Assembly (NCBI GenBank): GCA_020631105.1
Contig: JAHDHW010000003.1
Location: forward strand, 41,811-105,810
Length of the DNA: 64,000 nt
Reading direction: 5' to 3'
Origin: Saprospiraceae bacterium
GTDB taxonomy: Bacteria; Bacteroidota; Bacteroidia; Chitinophagales; Saprospiraceae
Part shown: positions 55,294-64,000 of the stretch, piece by piece
Position numbering within the stretch: position 1 is the first letter of the stretch
Layout of the letters: every line of letters starts with the position of its first letter
Made by a program: the position numbers and the translations under genes
Notes under the pieces: model-generated
Databases searched by the model: none
The model's input: the letters and a program-made list of their open reading frames with translations, nothing else
What the model was told of the DNA's origin: nothing

Positions 55294-56340
55294 GTGAAAC
55301 GCCTTACTCGATTATTTAGATGGTTCAATCTCTTACTGATCCTGATTACATTTCTGGCTTACCTGTCTCCCTATATTAACCCGGAGACTTTTTCATGGAT
55401 TAATATCATCGGCACTACCTATCCGTGGTGGTTACTCATTAATATATTTTTTGTGATTGGCTGGATTCTATTGAAGGATAGGTACTTCCTGTTCTCTTTA
55501 GTCTGTATTATCATGGGATGGAATCATTTTACAAGCTTTATAGGATTGCACCCGGGAGGAGGCGTTAATGAAGAAGAGAGTATTAGATTAGTGACCTTTA
55601 ATACTTCTGGTTTAGGGTTTTTGGCTGCCAAAGATACGAATCAGCATAAACAGAATATACGCGACTTTATTCGGGACTTGAATGGTCAGGGACCTGTAGA
55701 TATTTTTTGTTTACAAGAGATTAATAGTAAACATGCTCAGGAAGCAGTCGAAAAATTTAAGTTTAAATACGAACACCGGATCAAATACCACGGTACGGCT
55801 ATCCTATCTCGATACCCTATTATAAATTCTGGAGAAGTAGACTTCGGTACTCGAACCAATTCCTGTCTTTGGGCAGATATCAAAATAAAGAACCAAGTCG
55901 TTCGTGTCTATAGTGCCCACCTCAAATCTAATCGTGTGAGCACAGAGACGGAAAAGATTCTCAAAGAGGGCGGAATTCAGGGGAAAGAAACCTGGTCGGA
56001 CATCAAAGGCGTTTTTGGAAAGTTTAGATACACGTCCAAAATTCGGGTTGAACAAGCGAAAATGGTACGTGCTCATATGATGAAGAGCCCCCACCCTGTA
56101 ATCCTTTGTGGCGATTTTAATGAAACTCCTCAGTCTTATATTTATGCTTTACTTTCCGAAGGATTACAGGATAGTTTTAGAGCAGCAGGCTTTGGCTTAG
56201 GGAGTACTTATGCCGGCCGTATTCCTGCCTTAAGAATAGATTATGCCTTGATTGACCCTCGTTTGCCTGTATCGGATTGCCAGGTCTTGAGAGCGGATTA
56301 TTCTGACCATTATCCGGTCTGGGTTGAGATATCAATGTAA
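55294..56340 (+). CDS. Membrane-tethered endonuclease/exonuclease/phosphatase family protein
   Basis: A 348-residue protein beginning with GTG at 55294; an in-frame stop at 55282-55284 excludes a longer start. The first 100 residues form about three transmembrane helices. The EEP domain follows, with VTFNTSGLG, FCLQEINS, HGTAILSRYPI, YSAHLKSNR, CGDFNETP and SDHYPVWVEI. This catalytic fold cuts phosphodiester bonds in nucleic acids, lipids or inositol phosphates. The membrane part and outward domain suggest an extracytoplasmic role. It starts 19 bases after the second rhomboid, so they may be co-transcribed. Confidence 0.85.
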   Translation: MKRLTRLFRWFNLLLILITFLAYLSPYINPETFSWINIIGTTYPWWLLINIFFVIGWILLKDRYFLFSLVCIIMGWNHFTSFIGLHPGGGVNEEESIRLVTFNTSGLGFLAAKDTNQHKQNIRDFIRDLNGQGPVDIFCLQEINSKHAQEAVEKFKFKYEHRIKYHGTAILSRYPIINSGEVDFGTRTNSCLWADIKIKNQVVRVYSAHLKSNRVSTETEKILKEGGIQGKETWSDIKGVFGKFRYTSKIRVEQAKMVRAHMMKSPHPVILCGDFNETPQSYIYALLSEGLQDSFRAAGFGLGSTYAGRIPALRIDYALIDPRLPVSDCQVLRADYSDHYPVWVEISM

Positions 56341-56506
56341 GGGACTACATTTGGCGAAAAATTTGTATATGTTAGACAGCAGCAACAAATACAGATTTTA
56401 TGTAATTTTGCTGGCTCGTATAATATTTTTTATTCGCAGATTCTTCGATCGCTGATCAAACGGGAGCGTCTGCTTAGCAACCAAAAACAACCAATCGATT
56501 TCTTCC

Positions 56507-58012
56507 ATGGAGCATACACTTAATGTATACAATAGCCTTAAACGGCAAAAAGAAGTTTTTAATCCAATCAACGAAGGACATATAGGAATGTATGTTTGTG
56601 GACCTACCGTCTACAGTGATGTTCATTTGGGCAATTGCCGAACATTCGTCAGCTTTGATATCATCTATCGATACTTAATGTACTTGGGCTACCGTGTTCG
56701 CTATGTACGTAATATTACGGACGTTGGACATTTGGTCGGAGATGTAGACACCGGAGGAGAAGATAAGATTGCAGAGAAAGCTCGTCTCGAGCAGCTTGAG
56801 CCAATGGAGGTAGTACAAAAGTATATGAATGGCTTTCATGATATGATGAAGGTATTTAACACCTTGCCTCCTAGTATAGAACCACGAGCCACCGGACATA
56901 TTATTGAACAGATAGAAATGGTACAAAGTATCATCGATAATGGATATGCTTACGTGAAGAATGGTTCGGTTTACTTTGATACGATTAAGTTCGCAAAGGA
57001 GAATGATGTTTATGGAAAGTTATCCGGTCGTATCATAGAAGATTTAATTTCAGAGTCCAGAGATGACCTTAAGAATCAGGATGAAAAAAATCACCCTGCT
57101 GATTTTGCAATTTGGATCAAAGCCTCGCCAACACATTTGATGCGCTGGAATTCACCTTGGTCAGTTGGATTTCCAGGTTGGCATTTGGAGTGTAGTGCGA
57201 TGAGCACCAAATACCTTGGAAAGACTTTCGATATTCATGGAGGAGGAAATGACCTTAAATTTCCACATCATGAAAATGAGGTAGCCCAAAATCATGGAGC
57301 TTGCGGATGTGCACCAGCTAATTATTGGTTGCATACCAACATGCTTTTGATGAACGGCCGAAAAATGTCAAAGAGTGAAGACAACTCTATCACTCCTCAA
57401 GAGCTCTTTACAGGGGAAAGTAGTCATATCTCCAAAGGATACAGCCCGATGATGATTCGTTTCTTTATGTTACAATCTCATTATCGTAGCACACTTGATC
57501 TGACGGATGAAGCTTTGCAAGCTGCAGAAAAAGGATACAAACGATTAATGGAAGCTAATAAGTCTTTGCAGGCTTTAGCTTATAACGGTAAGGATACAGA
57601 AGGAGCGCTTGATAAAGAAATTAATCAATTGATTGATCTGGTATATACTGAAATGAATGACGATTTTAATACTCCAAAAGCTCTGGCAAGACTTTTTGAA
57701 TTGGTGCCTAAGGCTAATGGATTAAAGGATGGTCACCTTTCCTTTGATGAGATAACTTCATATACTCTTGATCGCTTAAAGAGTACTTTTCAGGTTTTTA
57801 TCTATGATATCTTTGGACTACAGGATGAAGACTTTGGTGGTGAAGAGGGGAATGAAGCTGTTGATGGATTAATGAAACTGATTATTGATATTCGCCAGTC
57901 GGCTCGTGCAAATAAAGATTGGGGAACCTCAGATAAAATTAGAGATACGCTAAATGCGTTAGAAATAAAACTTAAGGATGGTAAAGACGGAACGTCTTGG
58001 TCCAAGAACTAA
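56507..58012 (+). CDS. cysS: Cysteine--tRNA ligase
   Basis: A 501-residue class I synthetase. Cys31 in YVCGPTVY helps bind zinc, the HIGH-like motif is HLGN at residues 40-43 (HIGN is usual in CysRS), and KMSKS is GRKMSKSED. The zinc site continues with GWHLECSAM and HGGGNDLKFPHHENE. It charges tRNA-Cys. A possible -7 element (TAATTTTG, 56403-56410) lies 97 bases upstream. The glutaminyl cyclase gene starts six bases after cysS, so they probably share a transcript. Confidence 0.97.
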   Translation: MEHTLNVYNSLKRQKEVFNPINEGHIGMYVCGPTVYSDVHLGNCRTFVSFDIIYRYLMYLGYRVRYVRNITDVGHLVGDVDTGGEDKIAEKARLEQLEPMEVVQKYMNGFHDMMKVFNTLPPSIEPRATGHIIEQIEMVQSIIDNGYAYVKNGSVYFDTIKFAKENDVYGKLSGRIIEDLISESRDDLKNQDEKNHPADFAIWIKASPTHLMRWNSPWSVGFPGWHLECSAMSTKYLGKTFDIHGGGNDLKFPHHENEVAQNHGACGCAPANYWLHTNMLLMNGRKMSKSEDNSITPQELFTGESSHISKGYSPMMIRFFMLQSHYRSTLDLTDEALQAAEKGYKRLMEANKSLQALAYNGKDTEGALDKEINQLIDLVYTEMNDDFNTPKALARLFELVPKANGLKDGHLSFDEITSYTLDRLKSTFQVFIYDIFGLQDEDFGGEEGNEAVDGLMKLIIDIRQSARANKDWGTSDKIRDTLNALEIKLKDGKDGTSWSKN

Positions 58013-58018
58013 AAAGTT

Positions 58019-59020
58019 ATGAAACAATACATTCGATTTTTTTTACTGCTTTCATGTAGTGTACTTCTTTTTCCAAACTGTAAAGAAGAACCAAAGCCGA
58101 AGCCAGAGGTTGTCATAGAGGTGAAAATACCTAAGTTTGAAGAAGATAAAGCTTACGAGTTTGTAGAAAAACAAGTAAGCTTTGGGCCAAGGGTCCCTAA
58201 CACAGAAGCGCACCAAAATGCAAAAGAATGGATGGTGAAGCAGATGAAAGAATTTGGAGCTGATGTCATCGAACAAGATTTTACAGCTACAGCTTATACC
58301 GGAGAAGAGCTTCAGGGGACGAACATCATCGCTCAATATAATCCGGATAATCCTAATCGAATTTTACTTTGTGCACATTGGGATAGCCGTCATATCTCTG
58401 ATCACGATCCCGATGAGAGCAAACGAGATCTTCCTGTTCTTGGCGCAGACGACGGTGGAAGCGGTGTAGGGGTTTTGATGGAAATCGGAAGACAATTACA
58501 ACTCCATCCTATTTCTCTAGGAGTAGATATTATTTTCTTTGATTTAGAAGATTATGGAGAGGCACAAAGTGAAGATTATACTTCATGGTGTCTCGGCTCT
58601 CAACATTGGGCGAAGAATCTTCATAAGAAAGACTATGATGCGAAGTATGGGATATTACTGGATATGGTAGGAAAGGAAGGTGCACGTTTTACCATGGAAG
58701 AAATATCCATGACGGTAGCTCCAAGTCTAATGAGAAATATTTGGAATTTGGGCCGTGGCATGGGGTATCCCTCTTACTTTGTTAAGGAAAAGACACCTCC
58801 GGTTATTGATGATCATTTATTTATTAACCGTCATACCAGTATTCCTACTATTGATATCATTAATCGCCCGAAAGGGTCCGAATCAGGCTTTCATGAATGC
58901 TGGCATACCCAATGTGATGATATGACGGTAATTAGCAAGAATGCATTGCGAGCGGTAGGGCAAACAGTGTTAGCAACCGTTTATAGAGATAATAATGGTA
59001 AATTAAAACTCAAGAATTAG
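58019..59020 (+). CDS. Glutaminyl-peptide cyclotransferase (M28-type) lipoprotein
   Basis: A 333-residue lipoprotein (Cys21 in LFPNC, then Lys-Glu-Glu). The M28-fold domain has CAHWDSRHISDHDPDES, GADDGGSGVG (Asp zinc ligand), FFDLEDYGEAQ (Glu ligand), SWCLGSQHWAKN and FHECWHTQCDD (His ligand). These blocks match the Bacteroidota glutaminyl cyclase pattern, including the Trp-Cys-Leu-Gly-Ser-Gln stretch, rather than an ordinary aminopeptidase. It turns N-terminal glutamine into pyroglutamate. In Bacteroidota the substrate pool is exported proteins cut by signal peptidase I. The Lys-Glu-Glu after the lipid Cys resembles a surface lipoprotein export signal. Confidence 0.85.
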   Translation: MKQYIRFFLLLSCSVLLFPNCKEEPKPKPEVVIEVKIPKFEEDKAYEFVEKQVSFGPRVPNTEAHQNAKEWMVKQMKEFGADVIEQDFTATAYTGEELQGTNIIAQYNPDNPNRILLCAHWDSRHISDHDPDESKRDLPVLGADDGGSGVGVLMEIGRQLQLHPISLGVDIIFFDLEDYGEAQSEDYTSWCLGSQHWAKNLHKKDYDAKYGILLDMVGKEGARFTMEEISMTVAPSLMRNIWNLGRGMGYPSYFVKEKTPPVIDDHLFINRHTSIPTIDIINRPKGSESGFHECWHTQCDDMTVISKNALRAVGQTVLATVYRDNNGKLKLKN

Positions 59021-59119
59021 CCTGTAAAAGGTTTTTTATTTGATTTTGCACTCCATTTTGATCTTAATTTCAAATTCCATTCAATATCTTCGGAGAACAA
59101 ACTAAACAAAACCAACGCT

Positions 59120-60574
59120 TTGTCTCCCGATAAATACATTAAAAATTACATCGATGGTGCTTTAGTGCCAGCGCTTTCCACTAATTATATTGATAACGTT
59201 AATCCTGCAATAGGACAGGTTTATTCTCATATACCTGATTCAGATACAGATGACGTGCAACGTGCCTATGAAGCTGCAGAACGTGCTTTTCCTACCTGGT
59301 CGAAAATGGGTATGCAAAAGCGGTTTAGGATACTAGCACGCTTAGCAGATATTATTGAGCAGAACCTTGATGATTTTGCTGCGGCTGAAAGTATCGACTC
59401 TGGTAAACCATTCAAGACGGCACTAAGTATTGATATTCCCCGGGCACACCAAAATATTAGATTCTTTGCTACAGCGATTTTGCATTTTGCTTCTGAGTCA
59501 CATCACATGGAAGGAGAGGCAGTTAACTTTACGTTGCGTCAGCCTATCGGAATTGTTGGGTGCATTTCTCCCTGGAATCTGCCATTATACTTGTTTACCT
59601 GGAAGATTGCTCCCGCATTAGCAGCCGGAAATTGCGTAGTTGCAAAGCCTTCAGAGATTACTCCAATGACCGCATATATGCTTTCAAAAGCTTGTATTGA
59701 AGCGGGACTACCCAATGGGGTACTTAACATCGTACATGGTGAAGGCCCGAAAGCGGGACAAGCGATCATTGAACATCCAAAGATTAAAGCAATCTCATTT
59801 ACTGGTGGTACGAACACCGGTAGGAAGATAGCGGCGACTGCTGCTCCGATGTTCAAGAAGTTGTCGCTTGAGCTTGGAGGTAAAAATCCGAATATTATTT
59901 TTGCGGATTGTGATTTTGACCAGATGATACTCACGACTTTGCGTTCATCGTTTTCTAATAATGGTCAGATTTGCTTATGCGGATCGAGGATATATGTTGA
60001 ACGGCCTATTTATGAGCGATTCAAAGAGGAGTTTGTCAAAAAGACACAACTCATGAAAGTAGGTGATCCTTTTTCGGAAGTGACAGACCTGGGGGCGATT
60101 AGTTCGAAAGCTCATTTAGAGAAAATAATCAATTGTATTAATCTGGCGGAAGTTGAAGGAGGAAATATGCTTTGTGGGAGTAATGAACCATTACGAATGA
60201 AAGGAGAATATGAACAAGGTTATTTTTTAAGACCTGTAGTATTTGAAGGCTTGCCGATCGATTGTCGAACCAATCAGGAGGAGATCTTTGGCCCTGTAGT
60301 GACGATTACTCCGTTTGATACAGAAGAAGAAGTCCTTGCCTATGCGAACAGTACGGATTACGGATTATCAGCGACGGTATGGACAAAGGATATTTCCAGG
60401 GCACAGCGAATCAGCGAATCCTTACAGGCTGGAATCGTTTGGGTAAACTGTTGGTTACTTCGAGATCTGCGGACTCCTTTTGGAGGGGTGAAACATTCGG
60501 GAGTAGGACGAGAAGGAGGCCTGGAAGCCCTTCGGTTTTTTACAGAACCCAAAAATGTTTGTATTAAGTATTAG
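59120..60574 (+). CDS. ALDH8-like aldehyde dehydrogenase
   Basis: A 484-residue NAD-dependent aldehyde dehydrogenase that starts with TTG at 59120. No ATG occurs in frame nearby, and MSPDKYIKNYIDG gives the expected N-terminus. The catalytic Glu is in LELGGKNPNII, the catalytic Cys in NGQICLCGSRIYVE, and FGGVKHSGVGREGG is near the end. The CLCGSRIYVERPIY and WVNCWLLRDLRTP features are typical of 2-aminomuconate or hydroxymuconate semialdehyde dehydrogenases (ALDH8), used in tryptophan or aromatic breakdown. No other gene of such a pathway is in the window. A TATCTTCG -7 element lies at 59085-59092. Confidence 0.88.
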   Translation: MSPDKYIKNYIDGALVPALSTNYIDNVNPAIGQVYSHIPDSDTDDVQRAYEAAERAFPTWSKMGMQKRFRILARLADIIEQNLDDFAAAESIDSGKPFKTALSIDIPRAHQNIRFFATAILHFASESHHMEGEAVNFTLRQPIGIVGCISPWNLPLYLFTWKIAPALAAGNCVVAKPSEITPMTAYMLSKACIEAGLPNGVLNIVHGEGPKAGQAIIEHPKIKAISFTGGTNTGRKIAATAAPMFKKLSLELGGKNPNIIFADCDFDQMILTTLRSSFSNNGQICLCGSRIYVERPIYERFKEEFVKKTQLMKVGDPFSEVTDLGAISSKAHLEKIINCINLAEVEGGNMLCGSNEPLRMKGEYEQGYFLRPVVFEGLPIDCRTNQEEIFGPVVTITPFDTEEEVLAYANSTDYGLSATVWTKDISRAQRISESLQAGIVWVNCWLLRDLRTPFGGVKHSGVGREGGLEALRFFTEPKNVCIKY

Positions 60575-60579
60575 AACAA

Positions 60580-61128
60580 ATGGCAAATCAAAAAGCAAAT
60601 ACTGATCGTATCATTGGACTTTCAGCTATGCTGATTAGTTTGTTGACTTTGTTGATTTTTATCTACCAAACTTCTTTGATGAGGACACAGAGTCGCTTGT
60701 CTGTAAAACCTCGCTTAGCTTTTAGTACTAATATCAATTTTAAAGATTCTACGGCCACGTATACTTCTGTTATTATCAACAAGGGGCTGGGACCAGCAAT
60801 TATTGAATCAATCAACATAGTATACGAAGGAGAACGCTATGCTTTAGATTTTGAAAGATTCTTTGAAAATTCATTCAAAGGTTTAGAAAAATATGGGCAA
60901 TTGGATCGGCACGCAACAATGGAAAAAGGGTCAACTTTAATGGCAAAGGAAAAAGTTGAAATGTATAAGTTTTCCTTTTCCACAAGATATATTCCTGAGA
61001 TCATGAAAATATTAAAGATCTCCGAAGAGGATGAAATCCCTTTTGATATTGAAGTCGTTTATAGTTCAATCTACGAGGAACAATGGCGATATAGCGCAAA
61101 CGATGAAGGCCACCCGATTGAGCTTTAG
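60580..61128 (+). CDS. Single-pass membrane protein of unknown function
   Basis: A 182-residue protein with one N-terminal transmembrane helix (about 12-30, IIGLSAMLISLLTLLIFIY) and a soluble domain of beta character (about 45-182). A SVIINKGLGPAIIESI segment resembles a CARDB-like strand pair. I do not recognise a specific function. It starts five bases after the aldehyde dehydrogenase and probably shares its transcript. Its end overlaps the convergent AsmA-like gene by four bases. Confidence 0.65.
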   Translation: MANQKANTDRIIGLSAMLISLLTLLIFIYQTSLMRTQSRLSVKPRLAFSTNINFKDSTATYTSVIINKGLGPAIIESINIVYEGERYALDFERFFENSFKGLEKYGQLDRHATMEKGSTLMAKEKVEMYKFSFSTRYIPEIMKILKISEEDEIPFDIEVVYSSIYEEQWRYSANDEGHPIEL

Positions 61129-63788
61129 CCCTCATCCCCCCAGATGTATTCATCATCCCCTTCTTCTTCTTTATCATACTCAGGAATATCGTCTTCGTCA
61201 TTCCAGTCGCTTGGCTCATTATAGATATCGATCTTATTGCCGAAAGCGGCTTTGAGCTTTTGTTGAATATCCCGTTTACGATTTTCACTTAGGGTAAATT
61301 TCTTTTTAACCGTACGTTTATCATTTTCAATGTCGTAATCATCTACAGTTCCAAAAATGCGGTAATAAATATTGAACCATCCTTTTTTCTGAGCGGGTTG
61401 AGCTCTTTTCTTAGGATTGTATTTTTTGAACTTGGCAAATAAAACCTGCGCAGCGTTTACCTTTATACCATAATCGATATTGTGTTCAAGGTCGTGTTCT
61501 CCGCTAATCGTCATGTTCAACGCATTACTCTGGAGAAACATAGCAGGAATGTATACGGTTTCTTTATGAATCTCCAGCCAGTTGCGCATGTTTGTGAATT
61601 TGATGTGGCGCAGATCCTTCATTTTTATAAAGTCCGCAAAGTCATAAAGCATTTTAAAGCCAATCAATTCTCCGTTTTTAATAGCGAGATCTCCTAGTAC
61701 GTGGAGTTTGTCTCCAACATAATTTCCTTCTTTATCCCAATGAGCATCGATTGTAAGCTTAGCCTCTAGTTTTCCTTTGAGGTGTTCGTAGCCAACGACA
61801 TCCTGGCCAAAATTTTCTCCTTGCCGGAAGAATTCTTTGATATTTACCTGATCCGCAATAACCTTTGCTTTTAGGTAAGGTTCTTCTTCAAAGTAAGCCT
61901 TGCCATCCAGGTTGAATTCGCCTTCCATAGCCTTAGTATCTCCCCTGACGGTGAGTACCTTGTGGTTGAAGTCAAATATTCCCCGAAAGTCTTCTCCTTC
62001 AATTTCACGATAGTTAAAGTAGTCTATCTGAGTATTAAATTCCCCTTTTAAGAAATCCATGTAATGAGACCATTTCTGAGTATGCGCAACCTGAATGGAG
62101 TCATAAACTGCTTTTGCAACCTGACCTTCTTTAATCGGGTTTTCTGTAATTGCGATCAGTTGGTCGAAGTCGATTTTAGAAGCATTTAAATTTGCTTCGA
62201 AGCGTAATTCAGCGCGATTGGAGTTGATAGAATCTGCAAAAAGTACCGGAATGAAATTCAGAAAACTTCCACTCAATTCTATTTCTGTTCCCGGGCCCTC
62301 AATAACAATGTCTTTTACAATAAGGCTATTGTCCTGGATAACTAAGGCGCCCTTGTCAAGGATAATATCTTCGCCATTAATGGTTAGGCCCGCATCGTCA
62401 AACTCTATCGCTCCTGCAGTTTCGACCCTACTAATTCGAGAAGTTCGAACCATGTCCTTATAACGCCCTTTAAGCTTTAGGTTTTTTATTTCTATTTCTC
62501 CTGTTCCGTCCGTCACTAGAGGTTGGTTGAGTAGCCCATAAACGGAGGCCAGTGGAAGAACACCATTTAAGGAAAAATCGATTTGCGGATCATCAAAGTT
62601 TGAGACTCTCAGTTTGGATTCGATTTTTTCGCTGCCGAAAAATCCATTAAAGTCCTGGATTTCAAAAATTGAAGACCTGTTCGATCGACCTTTCCCGTTT
62701 GTAAATCGAGCAGTAAAGTTGACGTCTCTCAACCGGTTTCCCAGCTTATCACTACTTATGCTTCCGTCGATTAAGCCAAAGTTGGCTTGTACAGCAGGCA
62801 TTTCTTTATCGTTTAGCTTACCTTTTATAGTAGTCAAAAAGGTAAATGCACCTTTGCTCTTAAAGTCTTGAAGGTAACTTTGGTACTGCTCCGGTAAGAA
62901 ATCTATTACGGTTTCAATATTACCATCTTCTCCTTTTATTTTTAGATCAAAATTGGATTGATTTCCTTTAGATTCTAAAAAGCCAGATAATTTAAAGTGA
63001 TTAGATGCGATACCTACATTTACATCTTCAAATACGTATCGTCCTTTATCCAAGTCAACATTAATATCGGCATCATAAACAATGCGCTTACCAACTAAAT
63101 ATCTACCGTCTTCTAATTCAACAAACTTTGATTTAAGTTCTGCAAAGCTGGAGAGATTAAATTTACTGGCAGAGAACTGGCCGGAAACCACTGCAGCACT
63201 AAGATCAGCGATGATTTCTTGGTGAAGTTGCTCATCGATATAGATGAGCTCCATATCTTCAAAAGCTGCTTTTTCAATAGAAATACCAAGTGTACTGGGG
63301 GTAGCACTGGCTTGTTTTTCCTTTGAAGGCGCTTTTTCTTTCCAAATCTTATAGTTTACTCGGCCCTTGCGATCGCGCTTTATATATAAGGCTCCATCGC
63401 TGATTTTAACAGATTTTACATTAATATTTGAGCTGAATAGACTGAAAAATCCAATTTTAAAGGCAATTTCATTTGCTTCTAATAGATTTCCTTTGCCTTT
63501 ATCCTTCAGGATTACGTCATTTAATCGGGCAGAAACATTTGGAAAACCTGCTAAGAGAGAAAGTTCAAAATTCTCAACTTTTAACTCTGTTTCGATTTGC
63601 TGATTGAGTTCTGCGAGTATTCGTTCTCCGATTTCTTCTTCAAAAAACGCCGCAATAACTACACTAGTGGCAGCTAAAAGCAAAAAAGCTAAGCCTAAGC
63701 CCCATAGTGTTTTCCGAAGAAAGCGGTTACCTGCAGACTTCTTTTTTTCGGGTGGATCAACGTAGATGATGTGCACTTCTTCTTCCAT
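61125..63788 (-). CDS. AsmA family protein
   Basis: An 887-residue protein. I chose the ATG at 63788 (MEEEVHII); the frame is open from an earlier ATG at 63845 that would add 19 residues lacking family character. A single transmembrane helix (about 27-48) precedes AsmA-type N-terminal blocks (LELSLLAGFPNVS-like) and a long beta-rich body, then a C-terminal DUF3971/AsmA_2-like part and an acidic tail. Such proteins form periplasmic bridges that move phospholipid to the outer membrane. It is the only gene of this type in the window and overlaps the preceding orphan by four bases. Confidence 0.85.
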   Translation of the reverse strand: MEEEVHIIYVDPPEKKKSAGNRFLRKTLWGLGLAFLLLAATSVVIAAFFEEEIGERILAELNQQIETELKVENFELSLLAGFPNVSARLNDVILKDKGKGNLLEANEIAFKIGFFSLFSSNINVKSVKISDGALYIKRDRKGRVNYKIWKEKAPSKEKQASATPSTLGISIEKAAFEDMELIYIDEQLHQEIIADLSAAVVSGQFSASKFNLSSFAELKSKFVELEDGRYLVGKRIVYDADINVDLDKGRYVFEDVNVGIASNHFKLSGFLESKGNQSNFDLKIKGEDGNIETVIDFLPEQYQSYLQDFKSKGAFTFLTTIKGKLNDKEMPAVQANFGLIDGSISSDKLGNRLRDVNFTARFTNGKGRSNRSSIFEIQDFNGFFGSEKIESKLRVSNFDDPQIDFSLNGVLPLASVYGLLNQPLVTDGTGEIEIKNLKLKGRYKDMVRTSRISRVETAGAIEFDDAGLTINGEDIILDKGALVIQDNSLIVKDIVIEGPGTEIELSGSFLNFIPVLFADSINSNRAELRFEANLNASKIDFDQLIAITENPIKEGQVAKAVYDSIQVAHTQKWSHYMDFLKGEFNTQIDYFNYREIEGEDFRGIFDFNHKVLTVRGDTKAMEGEFNLDGKAYFEEEPYLKAKVIADQVNIKEFFRQGENFGQDVVGYEHLKGKLEAKLTIDAHWDKEGNYVGDKLHVLGDLAIKNGELIGFKMLYDFADFIKMKDLRHIKFTNMRNWLEIHKETVYIPAMFLQSNALNMTISGEHDLEHNIDYGIKVNAAQVLFAKFKKYNPKKRAQPAQKKGWFNIYYRIFGTVDDYDIENDKRTVKKKFTLSENRKRDIQQKLKAAFGNKIDIYNEPSDWNDEDDIPEYDKEEEGDDEYIWGDEG

Positions 63789-63878
63789 GGGGTGTTGTAC
63801 GTAGTTCTGGTTATAAATTATGCAAAATCTAACGAAAAAAAGCAATGCAATATTTTTTTGATTTTTTTCTATTTAAAC

Positions 63879-63909
63879 TTGATTAGGTATGATAGGAATT
63901 ATATCTTTG
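63879..63909 (+). promoter_or_regulatory. Promoter of tRNA-Val
   Basis: TTG (63879-63881), 20 bases and TATCTTTG (63902-63909) match the Bacteroidota consensus exactly. Transcription would start near 63916, about 34 bases before the tRNA. Confidence 0.8.
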
Positions 63910-63949
63910 CACTCGCTTCTGAAAGTTGAAGCATTATTAATAACATTAA

Positions 63950-64000
63950 GGGCGATTAGCTCAGTTGGTTCAGAGCACCTCGTTTACACCGAGGGGGTCG
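63950..64000 (+). tRNA. tRNA-Val (anticodon UAC), 5' part
   Basis: The first 51 bases of a tRNA are present and the window ends before the T arm. The acceptor strand GGGCGAT, D-arm (AGCTC...GAGC with GTTGG) and anticodon arm CCTCG-TTTACAC-CGAGG are seen. The anticodon TAC (UAC in RNA) reads valine codons. Confidence 0.92.

Noticed and set aside
55282..55294. Longer start for the EEP-family protein
   Set aside because: An in-frame stop at 55282-55284 blocks any start upstream of GTG 55294.
1..64000. Prophage, insertion sequence, integron or CRISPR array
   Set aside because: No transposase, integrase, phage structural gene or regularly spaced direct repeats are visible anywhere in the window.

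Overview
This 64 kb window comes from a Bacteroidota chromosome, most likely class Saprospiria or a near relative. The evidence is type IX secretion (T9SS) cargo with both types of C-terminal sorting domain, a PorP/SprF protein, Skp/OmpH-type chaperones, a futalosine-pathway menaquinone enzyme, BshA for bacillithiol, and promoters of the form TTG-N20-TAnnTTTG with few Shine-Dalgarno sequences. The cohesin/dockerin T9SS cargo and the SprB-type repeats point towards Saprospiria, but this is an inference. I see no prophage, insertion sequence, CRISPR array or integrase. The window is mostly core genome with some secretion and catabolic genes.

Layout. 1-2.1 kb: the end of a type B T9SS cargo gene, its PorP/SprF partner and an SRPBCC protein. 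2.3-7.5 kb (minus): rimP-nusA-infB, with a terminator-like leader before rimP. 7.6-12.6 kb (plus): mqnC-pnp and uvrA. 12.9-23.9 kb: a GH3 protein, two T9SS cargo proteins, a HEAT-like orphan, a YceI lipoprotein, a MerR regulator and bshA. 23.9-36.2 kb: mostly minus strand, with YfhO, MtaB, an M28-PDZ peptidase, a sulfatase/DUF6807 lipoprotein pair, an orphan LytTR regulator beside an arginyltransferase-like protein, murI and two OmpH chaperones. 36.6-45.2 kb: hutH, MscS, adenine deaminase, an OmpA/PD40 protein, a PAP2-like membrane protein and dapD. 45.3-51 kb: an ALDH7-type dehydrogenase, a 0.9 kb structured non-coding stretch, an M42 peptidase, a pterin dehydratase and a PurF-like protein. 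51.3-59 kb (plus): mutL, two rhomboids, an EEP-family protein, cysS and a glutaminyl cyclase. 59-64 kb: an ALDH8-like dehydrogenase, a membrane orphan, an AsmA-like protein and the start of tRNA-Val.

Connections. Envelope biogenesis is the main theme: T9SS cargo, PorP, OmpH, OmpA, AsmA, MurI and DapD. All seven Sec signal peptides I could read without a lipobox place Gln at the likely +1 position, and the same window encodes a lipoprotein glutaminyl cyclase that would cyclise it. The most unusual signals are regulatory or structural: the intrinsic terminator between the rimP promoter and the rimP start codon, the structured gaps at 16.4-16.7 and 46.9-47.6 kb, and the arginyltransferase-like/LytTR/unknown gene set. 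I found no clearly new multi-gene system.
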